The position numbers and the translations under genes were made by a program. Under the pieces are notes generated by a model, which worked only from the letters and a program-made list of their open reading frames with translations, was not told where the DNA came from and did not search any database. This document shows, in pieces, positions 10,001 to 17,006 of a stretch of DNA of 34,405 bases. This DNA comes from an uncultured Bacteroidia bacterium (GTDB lineage Bacteria > Bacteroidota > Bacteroidia > Bacteroidales > UBA932): the NCBI GenBank assembly GCA_902797435.1, contig CADBSV010000056.1, positions 1 to 34,405 of the forward strand, written 5' to 3'. The stretch's first letter is position 1. Each line of letters starts with the position of its first letter.

Positions 10001-10089
10001 AGATTGCCCGCACTCACAATATTCATGAAGAACGGCGGAAGAGCATCCACGTTCTCTATCTTGAAATACTCGGAATTCTCCATCTGCAT
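7036..10089 (-). CDS. Large glycoside phosphorylase (GH94/GH149/GH161-like), probable beta-1,3-glucan phosphorylase
   Basis: The 1017-residue protein has no signal peptide and should be cytoplasmic. The motif QRPEWNDANNALVGGG matches the catalytic WND region of cellobiose-phosphorylase-type enzymes, making Asp577 the likely acid. SNGAITAGRRSAEYALFPYYTDDKI (residues 36-60, in two blocks) and DYEGNWRDIFQNWEA near 388 resemble the large beta-1,3-oligoglucan phosphorylases of GH149 and GH161. The reaction would be phosphorolysis of beta-1,3-gluco-oligosaccharides to glucose-1-phosphate and a shorter chain. The reading frame is open to 10338, but that part lies over the preceding gene and has a composition unlike the enzyme. 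I chose the ATG at 10089; 10083 is the alternative. The family is assigned from motifs and context, so GH94 proper remains possible. Confidence 0.85.
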   Translation of the reverse strand: MQMENSEYFKIENVDALPPFFMNIVSAGNLWTFASSNGAITAGRRSAEYALFPYYTDDKITESSETTGSKTIIRLKGEKLCWEPFSVRSEASFRLRRNLYKSRPGNSIIFEETNLDWNLRWSWKWSSSERFGFVRESCIENLGSRAVELELADGLQNIMPYGVPSALQQSTSNLVNAYKKTELDPQTGMGLVCLSAIIIDRAEPSEALKCNVVWQTGLESAVHLLSSAQLAGFRKGAALKEETLVKGEPGAYLAGASLTLAPGMKKNWLIVADVAKDAAGVVALKDFILGSADPAGEVLSDVAAGTAKLVGLVASADGLQDTADSARTARHFSNTMFNIMRGGVPMAPATADNPLPLGFGRRHGDPTRPWNKFNINTSDPLTGKPVLDYEGNWRDIFQNWEALSLSFPELLPAMTAKFLDCSTADGYNPYRVTRSGFDWETVDPKDPWSYIGYWGDHQVIYLLRLLEQQEAHFPGSVAASFAKEDYGFANVPYRIKPYGEILRNPKETIDFDAELSARLKAGIASEGVSAAMLKDSRGCIVKASMLEKLLISILAKLANFVPGGGIWMNTQRPEWNDANNALVGGGLSVVTLCYLRRELAFLRNLVRDSLAEGYSLSSEVSQWLSASGKALLLADTQAMMDALGEASSSYREQIYRNSFSGKKSRVGKSDLLEFFDTAIGAAEDSIRANRRADGLYHSYNLLELSDCRFAGIRRLSEMLEGQVAVLSSGMLSSEEALQVLDALRGSSLWREDQRSYMLYPNHELPGFLQKNLLPADALKRSTLLAAMVSEGDRTIVSRDCEGGLHFNGDFRNAGDLSAALSSIGAPEGEKQTILDIFEEVFDHKAFTGRSGTFFAYEGLGSIYWHMVSKLLVAVQECYFQALDAGAPQAGKLSAHYREILEGTGIHKSAGEYGAFPTDAYSHTPWGKGAKQPGMTGQVKEDIICRFGELGVRVIAGRVHFEPTLLQDFEFRCDGTLEFSYCGARIRYTLSGGNGLVLSEEESRRLFSRGVKEINVNV

Positions 10090-10099
10090 TGCTTTGGGA

Positions 10100-10127
10100 G
10101 CCACCGGCCCGGTCAGGGACCGGTGGC
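10100..10127 (-). promoter_or_regulatory. Intercistronic hairpin between fimbrillin-like lipoprotein and phosphorylase
   Basis: GCCACCGG at 10100-10107 pairs perfectly with CCGGTGGC at 10120-10127, with a 12-nt loop. It occupies most of the 49-nt gap between the two genes. An alternative pairing, CCGGTC with GACCGG inside the same segment, is mutually exclusive. No T-tract follows, so it looks like a processing, stability or partial-attenuation element rather than a full terminator. Confidence 0.6.
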
Positions 10128-10138
10128 CAGGTAAAAGG

Positions 10139-12199
10139 TTAAGGATTCTGCTGAATGATATACGAGCCCTCGTAGGCGGTTCCGTCACTGTTATAGAAAC
10201 TGCCGGCGATGGAACGGGCTGCACCTGTCGTATTCTGCGTAAAGCCACGGACAACGACAATCCACTGGGCACCAATGACTTCGATATCCAGCGTAAGCCA
10301 GGAAGACATGGCGGTGTATGCCGCGTCATCAAGTCCAAGCACCTGCTTCAGCAGAGGTTCAACGGCATCCGGATCAAAGGCTGCGCCAGGTGTATAAGGA
10401 GTTCCGCTCTCGCTGAGGTCGGTTACAATAATCACCCAATCGCTTCTGCCGGACTCTGCAGACGGATTGAAATAGAGCTCTCTCGGGTTACATGAGCTTG
10501 CATTCCAGGCAGAACCCAGAGAATAAGTAAAGCTATATACCTTGGCAGACGCTGAAGCTTCCTGTGAAACGACAAGGGAAGACTCCGAATCAGCAGCAGC
10601 GGTAATGGTAATGTCTCTGCTCACCGTTGCAGGATTCTCTCCGACCGTAAGGGTTACCGTATGGCCAGCGCGGCTGACAGTACCGGTAGTTGAGGTGAGG
10701 GTTACCTGAGAAACGTATGTATTGAACTGTTCTTCCGTAGCAGCCACACCGTTCAGCTTCAAATCAAGGGTTGCAGTGACGCTTCCGCCTGCAGCACTGA
10801 TGCTCGTAGAGGAAAGTCCAGAAAGAACAGGAGTGATGGTCACATTTCCGAGCTGGGTTATCGTAATGACTTTGTTTGCCTCTCCGCCCCTCAGCGAATA
10901 ATGCGGCACGCTTGCAGCAGGAGCGATTGTAATGGTCGCTGTTCTGTTGGAAATGGATGTATTGGCATCGGCATGGATGGTCCAGTGAGAGCTGGAACTG
11001 TTGATGTATCCATAGGTAAGCCATGTGGGCTCAGTTCCGGTTTCAGCATCTACAGCACTGATTGTCAGACCATTATAGAAAGCGGGATTATCCCCGGGCT
11101 CTCCGGCGCGGACTGCGTCGTCGCCAAGGATGGTATTCTGATAATACGCAACCCAATAGCCAAGGTCGCCAATCGTGGTCTCCGCGGCAGGTATTTCCCT
11201 ATTGCCTATATTGCCGTCGAACCAATAGATGCCGTACATCTCCGAGTTGGAAACGCGGGTGTCGGCCTTTCCCAAATCGAGATAAAAGTTCTTCACCTTG
11301 TTGTTGCCGGCGACAAGCGACTTTGAAGAACCGTCAAATGTGTAGGTAGCCTTGTCGGTAGCGACCTTGATCGTATAACCTTCTATGCTATGTCCTGCAT
11401 TTGCCGGAGGAATGGAAAAATAAATGGCCCTGGAAGTCTCTTTGGAGACTACCCCGGAAAGGGAGAATGCCGTTGTCAGGTCAACCTGATAGGTATTAAA
11501 GCGATCCGGCCCCCAGTTAACATCCTGAGGATCGCGGAAAGTACCTGCTGCATAATTGACCGACATACAGCCGCCAAGGCCATAGGCACTTGACGTTGAA
11601 ATCGTTACGCTCTGGACCTCTTCGTCGTTATATGCAGTCGTATAAGGGAGCACCCGGATGATGGTACCCAGAATTTCCATCGGAACGGTTGCCGGAGGAT
11701 CGGCCGGATCGAAAGAGAGTTTGTTCAGCCCAGAATGAAGGAACAGGAAGTTCTTGTTGATTGAGCCCGCGGCACTCTGTTTTACGACAAGCTTGTTCCA
11801 CTCCGTAAAGGCAGAACCGTCACCACAATAGTTACCCATGTAACCGAAATCCCATTCAGCGGCATTCCTCGGGCTGTAATTGTGGCGGAAAACCGCGGTT
11901 GTCACATTCGGGAAGGAGGCTGTGATGGTGGCCGTAAAACCATCCGAAGAGATGTCCCCTGCGGCCAGTTCAAGATCCAGCACATCGCCAAGTCCTTCAT
12001 TGGAGAAACGGATCTTGTCACCGGCGCTCCATTTGATACCCTCCTGGTCGAAAAGGCCTTTCACAACAGGAGCTCCGAGACGAATGGTGACCTCCTGGGC
12101 ATCGTTATCACTTTTCTGAATGTCGTTCTCTTTCTGGCAAGAGAGAAGCATGGCGCCACCTGCAAGGAAGGCGATCATTAATTTAAAATAGTTCTTCAT
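10139..12199 (-). CDS. Fimbrillin-like / BACON-type surface lipoprotein of the PUL
   Basis: This is a 686-residue predicted lipoprotein: MKNYFKLMIAFLAGGAMLLSC ends at Cys21. The following QKENDIQKSDND is lysine-plus-acidic, the pattern associated with surface export of Bacteroidota lipoproteins. Residues of about 35-320 resemble fimbrillin/Mfa-like proteins (VTIRLGAP, WSAGDKIRFSN, and a WN...FLFLHSGLNKLSF segment). Residues of about 340-560 look like two BACON/Ig-like beta-sandwich repeats, each ending in an ITQ or VSQ strand. The C-terminal 120 residues are unassigned. I chose the ATG at 12199 because the upstream Met at 12220 overlaps the preceding small gene and would spoil the signal peptide. 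Position in the operon suggests glycan binding at the cell surface. No catalytic motif is visible. Confidence 0.82.
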   Translation of the reverse strand: MKNYFKLMIAFLAGGAMLLSCQKENDIQKSDNDAQEVTIRLGAPVVKGLFDQEGIKWSAGDKIRFSNEGLGDVLDLELAAGDISSDGFTATITASFPNVTTAVFRHNYSPRNAAEWDFGYMGNYCGDGSAFTEWNKLVVKQSAAGSINKNFLFLHSGLNKLSFDPADPPATVPMEILGTIIRVLPYTTAYNDEEVQSVTISTSSAYGLGGCMSVNYAAGTFRDPQDVNWGPDRFNTYQVDLTTAFSLSGVVSKETSRAIYFSIPPANAGHSIEGYTIKVATDKATYTFDGSSKSLVAGNNKVKNFYLDLGKADTRVSNSEMYGIYWFDGNIGNREIPAAETTIGDLGYWVAYYQNTILGDDAVRAGEPGDNPAFYNGLTISAVDAETGTEPTWLTYGYINSSSSHWTIHADANTSISNRTATITIAPAASVPHYSLRGGEANKVITITQLGNVTITPVLSGLSSTSISAAGGSVTATLDLKLNGVAATEEQFNTYVSQVTLTSTTGTVSRAGHTVTLTVGENPATVSRDITITAAADSESSLVVSQEASASAKVYSFTYSLGSAWNASSCNPRELYFNPSAESGRSDWVIIVTDLSESGTPYTPGAAFDPDAVEPLLKQVLGLDDAAYTAMSSWLTLDIEVIGAQWIVVVRGFTQNTTGAARSIAGSFYNSDGTAYEGSYIIQQNP

Positions 12200-12210
12200 G
12201 ACATTTTGTT

Positions 12211-12360
12211 TTAAGCCCATTCATTCTCTTCTTCAACTTCATACGAGAAGTTGCCCTGTCCTCCCTGCAGATACCAGGGAGAACCGCAGATAACAGTTTC
12301 TGCAACCAGGCCGACAATCGTGGCGGCCGGTGCATCATAACGCGATTTGTTTTTACTCAT
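12211..12360 (-). CDS. 49-residue small protein of unknown function in the PUL
   Basis: The minus strand from the ATG at 12360 encodes 49 residues ending in TAA at 12211. The sequence begins MSKNKSRYDAPAATIVGLVA, contains ICGSPWY and GGQGNF in the middle, and ends in the acidic tail EVEEENEWA. It has no signal peptide or transmembrane segment. It lies 11 nt after the GH128 stop and 11 nt before the fimbrillin-like start, which is tight operon spacing on both sides. The layout (basic start, a Y-x-A-P segment, hydrophobic strand, small Gly/Ser turn, acidic end) resembles short uncharacterised ORFs I associate with Bacteroidales PULs. I do not know a function. It is easily missed because of its length. 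Confidence 0.7.
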   Translation of the reverse strand: MSKNKSRYDAPAATIVGLVAETVICGSPWYLQGGQGNFSYEVEEENEWA

Positions 12361-12371
12361 TGCTGTATTGT

Positions 12372-13631
12372 TTATTGAATCATCATCCAGTTAATCATGA
12401 TTCCCGCAGAACTGCCGGCGCGAAGCACCAGATGCGAGTCACCTTCCGGGAGGGCGAGTTCGAAAGACTCCGTAATCCACTCGTGCGCAGTGTTCTGGAG
12501 TTCATAAGTATCCATAGCGCCTTCGACTCCGAAAGAGAGCCTGCTTTTCATATATGTCTGATAGCGGAGCTTGAACTTATATGTTCCCGCCTTGGGAAGA
12601 TTGATGTGGTAGCGTGTCACGCTCCCCTGCTTGAAATCCGTAAGGTCCAGCACACCGCCGTCAGCCGAGGGTTTCAGATGGAAGAGCCCCTCTGATTCAC
12701 AGTATTGCTCTGCCGGAATGACATCTCCCTTGCCATACACGATGCTATGATCGAAAGTGGAGAAGTTGACATAAACCTTTCCGAGAGTGGTAAGTTCAAA
12801 GGGTTTTGTGCTCTCAAGCAGATTATTGTGCCATTTGCTGTTGAACCCGCCCCTTCCCATGAACCATGAATAACGGCCAACCAAATCGTTCTGTTCCAGC
12901 ATGTTCAGGGTCTCGCACATGTATGCCAACTGCGTATCTTCCGATATGTTATTGCTGTTCCCGTTGCAGAACTCCGTAAGCCAGATCGGTTTGCCATACT
13001 TGCGGAAACGCTCAATGAAATCCTTTACGGAGGAGGCGGAGGGCATATAGCAATGCACTGCAATCGCATCTATGTCGTCCAGGGAGCATCCGGGCTGTTC
13101 GAAGAACTCATCCAGCCATACGATGGGGTCGTGATAATTCTCAAGCGTGCCGTAGTTCATTGCAGGCGAAACGAGCTTTTTGCCGGCTGCCTTGGCAATG
13201 GAGACGACATCCGGCCAGTACTTCGCCGCTTCTTGCGGAGTCATGTTGCACTGGTCGGTGAGGTTCGGCTCATTGAATCCCAGTATCCACTCATCTGCAG
13301 ACCTGAGTCCCGCCTCGTTGTAGTTGTTGTTCCATGCCATGGGACAGAACTCCACACCGCCAGCCGCAAGGTTTGATTTGAGTCCCTCCGAAAGAATCCC
13401 GGAACCCCAGTTGTAGGTCCAGGACATTCCAGGTGCAAGATTGGCAATGTCTGTTTCCGGAATAGCCCATGTATTCTGAGCCACCCCCCTCTTGGGACTG
13501 CGTCCCTGGGAAAGGGAATATCTGTGCGTCTCGTCGGAAGGATCGGAATCCTTTCCGCAGGAGACCGCTGAAACAGAAAGCGCTGCAGACGCCGTCATAA
13601 GTGCAAGAATGACAAACCCCTTGTGTTTCAT
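12372..13631 (-). CDS. GH128-type endo-beta-1,3-glucanase lipoprotein with C-terminal CBM-like domain
   Basis: The 419-residue predicted lipoprotein has its lipobox SAVSC at Cys25. CGKDSDPSDE follows, a lysine/acidic stretch typical of surface-exposed Bacteroidota lipoproteins. Residues of about 46-285 form an Asl1/Glyco_hydro_cc barrel, seen in PKRGVAQNTWAI, SWTYNWGSG, WILGFNEPN (acid/base Glu121) and PIWLTEFCN (nucleophile Glu220). GH128 enzymes cut internal beta-1,3-glucan bonds. Residues of about 295-419 look like a CBM6/35-type beta-sandwich that may bind the glucan. The start at 13631 was chosen over 13712 because it gives a clean signal peptide and overlaps the GH16 stop by 4 nt (ATGA). 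Family confidence is high; the CBM family is a guess. Confidence 0.88.
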   Translation of the reverse strand: MKHKGFVILALMTASAALSVSAVSCGKDSDPSDETHRYSLSQGRSPKRGVAQNTWAIPETDIANLAPGMSWTYNWGSGILSEGLKSNLAAGGVEFCPMAWNNNYNEAGLRSADEWILGFNEPNLTDQCNMTPQEAAKYWPDVVSIAKAAGKKLVSPAMNYGTLENYHDPIVWLDEFFEQPGCSLDDIDAIAVHCYMPSASSVKDFIERFRKYGKPIWLTEFCNGNSNNISEDTQLAYMCETLNMLEQNDLVGRYSWFMGRGGFNSKWHNNLLESTKPFELTTLGKVYVNFSTFDHSIVYGKGDVIPAEQYCESEGLFHLKPSADGGVLDLTDFKQGSVTRYHINLPKAGTYKFKLRYQTYMKSRLSFGVEGAMDTYELQNTAHEWITESFELALPEGDSHLVLRAGSSAGIMINWMMIQ

Positions 13632-14575
13632 TTCTTCTGATAAACTTTTACGAAATCGATATACATGCTCACCGGTTCGGCTCCGACAGCAGTTATGCCG
13701 GACGCATCCCATATTCCCGGAAAGTTGCCGCCGACGGCGAGGTCATAAACTATGAAGAAGTCGTGATGGAAGTACCTTCCCGTTGCCCATTCGTCTTCGG
13801 TTTCCGTGATGCCCATCTCATAGTACGGAGCGGCATCGGGATACTTGTCAAGGTCGAGGTACATCTTTATGGAAGCCTCGTCCCATACCATTGTAAAAAG
13901 ATGGAAACTGCCGTCCTGCAGGCTGTAGGAGCTGGTGGTGGACTTTGCATAATTGGGATATGCCCAGCCACCGGGGCTCACTTCCTTGTAAAAACCCCAG
14001 TGGCACGCCCCGTTGAAGAAGCGGTCCTGAGTGCCGTTTCTGATTCCTGCGGAATTGCCCATTTCGAGAATGTCTATCTCTCCGCATCTGGGCCATGGAT
14101 TGCTGTCGATGTCGTTTCCAAGAAGCCAGAATGCCGGCCAGAGGCCATTGGCGGTTTTGGGAATGAGGATGGACGACTCCATCTTTCCGTAGGTAAAGAA
14201 GCGCTTTCCCTTCGTATTGAGACGGCCCGACGTAAAATGCTTCCCGTGACTCTCCTCTCGTTTGGCAGTAAGGACAAGGCAGCCGTCATCCACAGTGACG
14301 TTCGCATCGGAATAATACTGCAGCTCATTATTGCCGCCGCCGTTTCCGTTTACCTCAACGCTCCAGGATGACATGTCCAGGACGTCTCCGTCGAAATAAT
14401 CTGCCCACACAAGGGTGTATCCTCCTCCCTCGCCGGACCCGGCCTGATCGAGGGTGCCTTTTACATCTTCGGCATTGTCCTCTTCCTGCTGAGGGTCGCT
14501 GCCTGAAAATAGATCGATTCCCTGGCAGCCACACAGAATGGCGGCTGAGAAGAGAACAGGCAAAAACTTTTTCAT
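13628..14575 (-). CDS. GH16 endo-beta-1,3-glucanase (laminarinase) lipoprotein
   Basis: The 315-residue protein has a lipoprotein signal MKKFLPVLFSAAILCGC with Cys17, then a linker rich in Gln, Glu, Asp and Gly to about residue 52. The GH16 jelly roll follows. The catalytic motif GEIDILEMG places the nucleophile at Glu166, the assisting Asp at 168 and the acid/base at Glu171. This ExDxxE form with the extra residue is that of laminarinases (GH16_3-like). WPAFWLLG just before it and YDLAVGGNFPG near the end are also typical. It probably cuts beta-1,3 or mixed-linkage glucan outside the cell. An upstream Met at 14626 is rejected because it would place the signal peptide internally. Confidence 0.95.
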   Translation of the reverse strand: MKKFLPVLFSAAILCGCQGIDLFSGSDPQQEEDNAEDVKGTLDQAGSGEGGGYTLVWADYFDGDVLDMSSWSVEVNGNGGGNNELQYYSDANVTVDDGCLVLTAKREESHGKHFTSGRLNTKGKRFFTYGKMESSILIPKTANGLWPAFWLLGNDIDSNPWPRCGEIDILEMGNSAGIRNGTQDRFFNGACHWGFYKEVSPGGWAYPNYAKSTTSSYSLQDGSFHLFTMVWDEASIKMYLDLDKYPDAAPYYEMGITETEDEWATGRYFHHDFFIVYDLAVGGNFPGIWDASGITAVGAEPVSMYIDFVKVYQKK

Positions 14576-14591
14576 AATAACAAATTTTGGA

Positions 14592-14619
14592 GGCATAAGG
14601 GGATCCCTCCCCCTATGCC
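14592..14619 (-). promoter_or_regulatory. Intercistronic hairpin between glycan-binding lipoprotein and GH16
   Basis: GGCATA at 14592-14597 pairs with TATGCC at 14614-14619, and GGGG at 14599-14602 pairs with CCCC at 14609-14612. One mismatch separates the two blocks, and the loop is 6 nt. The hairpin fills half of the 57-nt gap between the SusC/D/lipoprotein block and the enzyme block. No T-tract follows on the transcribed strand, so partial termination or 3'-end protection of the upstream message is more likely than full termination. Confidence 0.6.
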
Positions 14620-14632
14620 CAATCATCAGGAT

Positions 14633-15418
14633 TTACTTCTTGTAGAAATATGCTGCATCAAGCTTGATTTCGTTGCCGGTAGTGCCGCCGCTGAGGCAGA
14701 ACAGCATGTTGTAACCCACGCCTTCCGGAGTGGGCAGTTCGGCAGAGAAGTCAATTCCCATATCCGTAACCGGAATCTCGTATTCCATCCATTCCCCAGC
14801 CTCGAATTCTCCACTCTTGGGAGCGATTGCGTCATATTTCACACCAGCATCTTCGAGGGAGCCCTGTCCAATTGCGAACGAATACTTTCCTCCTGCCGCA
14901 TAATCTACCCCGAGAATATGGGCGACGCGGGCGTTGCCCTTGTACGCGACATGGAGAACCCAGTCTTCAGGAGCCGCGCCGATAGAGCCTTTGATAGCGG
15001 TAATAGGATTCTTTTCCGCCACGAAAGCCGTTTCAGCTCCGTCGGGCTTGAAAGAATTATACACGCAGACGGCACCTCCGCTCCAGCCCTTTGTACCTAC
15101 CACGAGGTCGGTGTAGCCTTCTGTATTACCGAAGAAATTAAGGCCTTCACCAGCCCCGGCAGTATATGTCCCTTCCCAGATCCAGAACCAGTTGGAGCTG
15201 TCGTTCACGCGAAGGTCAACGACAACTTTGTCCTTGATGGACTCGAAGGATACACCGTCAAGAATGATGGGGATGAAAGCGCTGTGCTGAAGAGCTGCCG
15301 GGAGGTCAGAAGTCGGATCCGGGTCATTGGTCTTGGTGCTGCCGCCTTTGTTGTCCTTGGTGCAGGAGACTGCGAAAAGGCATGCTGCCGTTGCGAGCAT
15401 TGCAAAAATCTTTTTCAT
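14633..15418 (-). CDS. Putative surface glycan-binding lipoprotein (SusE/F position)
   Basis: The 261-residue lipoprotein has the signal MKKIFAMLATAACLFAVSC (Cys19), followed by TKDNKGG. It lies directly downstream of susD, where Bacteroidota PULs usually encode a surface glycan-binding protein. The mature part is rich in Trp, Tyr and Gly (NWFWIWEGTY near 77, KGWSGGAVCVY near 110) and appears all beta. No catalytic motif is visible. I do not recognise a named family, so the role in binding beta-glucan at the cell surface rests on position and lipoprotein signal. The gap to susD is 45 nt. A strong hairpin follows its stop codon. Confidence 0.75.
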   Translation of the reverse strand: MKKIFAMLATAACLFAVSCTKDNKGGSTKTNDPDPTSDLPAALQHSAFIPIILDGVSFESIKDKVVVDLRVNDSSNWFWIWEGTYTAGAGEGLNFFGNTEGYTDLVVGTKGWSGGAVCVYNSFKPDGAETAFVAEKNPITAIKGSIGAAPEDWVLHVAYKGNARVAHILGVDYAAGGKYSFAIGQGSLEDAGVKYDAIAPKSGEFEAGEWMEYEIPVTDMGIDFSAELPTPEGVGYNMLFCLSGGTTGNEIKLDAAYFYKK

Positions 15419-15463
15419 GTGATTTGTTTTTAATTGTTAATAAATAAGTGATTATGGTTGAGA

Positions 15464-16993
15464 TTATTTATATGCGGGGTTCTGCTCCAGGCCTCCGAGG
15501 CGAACTTCCTCATAGGGGATGGGAAGAAGCTCGTATCCGTCGCGGAATTCCGACATTTCCGCCTTCACTTCATCGGACTCTCCGGCGCGGTAGGAGTTCA
15601 TGACATCCTTCACTATTCCCCAACGACAAAGGTCGAACCATCGATGTCCTTCCATTGCAAGTTCCACACGGCGCTCGTGACGAAGAGCAGTATTGAAGTC
15701 TCCGGTACGGTCGGCAGGCGCAAGCCCTGCACGGTCGCGTACCATGTCGATATAGTCCCAGGAAACACTGCTTCCCTGGCAGGCCTCTGCATACAGCAGG
15801 TAAAAGTCTGCAAGGCGCATTATGATAAGATTGATGGGACCGCGGGTGTCATGGTCCAGAGCAGGATAGCTACGGGTTGCAGCATCGTACATGGTTCGCT
15901 TGATGGTTATGAGTTCATCACCCAGGTACCTGTCTTCCGCAGGATTCTTTATTTCACTTGCAAGCGGCACGAGGATAGTTGCATCGCGCCTGGGGTCGCC
16001 GGCCTCATATTCATTATAAAGATTATGAGTAGGGCGGTTGAATCCCCATCCGGTGACAGTGCCGGATAAACCGGAACGGGCTCTGGTGAGTATCGGTGCA
16101 AATGTGCCGCGGGTGAATCCGTTGCCTTCACCATAGTCGGAAGTAGGATCCAGCATGTACTGAATCTCGAAAATACTCTCCGGACCGTTCTCTCCTTCAA
16201 GCGTGAAGTTGTCGGAATAGTCGGGACAAAGGGAGTACTCACCCGCCTGGTCAGCCAAGAAGCGGTCGCCCCAATTCTTGGCTTCCGTATAGTTCTTCTG
16301 ATACAGATACACTTTCAGCAGCATGGCCTGGGCGGCACCCTGAGTTGCCCGTCCCATATCGGCAGAAGCATACTGACTCTTTTTGGGGAGATTTGCGGCA
16401 GCGAACTTAAGGTCGGGGTTGATTACGTCGTCATACACCTTCTGGGCGCTTTCGGCACGGGGAACTTTCCATCCGTCGGCCGAATAGATAGGTGAAGTCA
16501 CAATGGGCACGGCTCCAAAAGCCCTGACAAGGCGGAAATAGTAGAATGCACGCATAAATCGGGCTTCTCCAAGAAGATTGTTCTTCAGTTCTTCTGTAAG
16601 ATCCCCGTCAGTATCAAGGGCGCTTATCTGCTCAACAGCCAGATTTGCCCTTGCAATTCCCTGATACTGCGCACGGTAATAGTCGAGAAGTATGGTCAGG
16701 TTATCGACAGGCTTGAAGTTCTCCAGATAATATACATCCGACATGTCGGAAGTGTTCTGTCCCCCCTTGAGGGCATCGTCCGACATTACGTCTCCAAAGA
16801 AGAACTCGCTGAAATATGTATTCTGGAACTCCCACATTGCCGGCGCATATGCAGCTGTGACAACCTGCCGGGCAGTTTCATATCCTGTGAAATAGTCTGC
16901 CACCGTATTTGTCATGGGACTGCGCTCCTGGAGCCAGTCGTTGCATGCAGTGAGTGCAAATACTGAAAGAATTGCGATTGATATCTTTTTCAT
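15464..16993 (-). CDS. SusD/RagB-family glycan-binding outer-membrane lipoprotein
   Basis: The 509-residue protein caps the SusC transporter on the cell surface and binds the glycan to be imported. The signal peptide MKKISIAILSVFALTAC ends at Cys17. NDWLQERSP and the early helical region YFTGYETARQVVTAAY are typical of SusD. The mid-region DYYRAQYQGIARANLAVEQIS and LLGEARFMRAFYYFRLVRAFGAVPIV is the SusD TPR core. The C-terminal RHERRVELAMEGHRWFDLCRWG is the RagB/SusD signature. It starts 13 nt after the susC stop. The ligand is inferred to be a beta-glucan from the neighbouring hydrolases. Confidence 0.97.
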   Translation of the reverse strand: MKKISIAILSVFALTACNDWLQERSPMTNTVADYFTGYETARQVVTAAYAPAMWEFQNTYFSEFFFGDVMSDDALKGGQNTSDMSDVYYLENFKPVDNLTILLDYYRAQYQGIARANLAVEQISALDTDGDLTEELKNNLLGEARFMRAFYYFRLVRAFGAVPIVTSPIYSADGWKVPRAESAQKVYDDVINPDLKFAAANLPKKSQYASADMGRATQGAAQAMLLKVYLYQKNYTEAKNWGDRFLADQAGEYSLCPDYSDNFTLEGENGPESIFEIQYMLDPTSDYGEGNGFTRGTFAPILTRARSGLSGTVTGWGFNRPTHNLYNEYEAGDPRRDATILVPLASEIKNPAEDRYLGDELITIKRTMYDAATRSYPALDHDTRGPINLIIMRLADFYLLYAEACQGSSVSWDYIDMVRDRAGLAPADRTGDFNTALRHERRVELAMEGHRWFDLCRWGIVKDVMNSYRAGESDEVKAEMSEFRDGYELLPIPYEEVRLGGLEQNPAYK

Positions 16994-17006
16994 GGCTTTC
17001 GGGAGT

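Noticed and set aside
10090-10338. N-terminal extension of the phosphorylase (83 codons)
   Set aside because: It overlaps the end of the fimbrillin-like gene out of frame and has low-complexity Ser/Pro/Arg composition. The enzyme motifs start only after the ATG at 10089.
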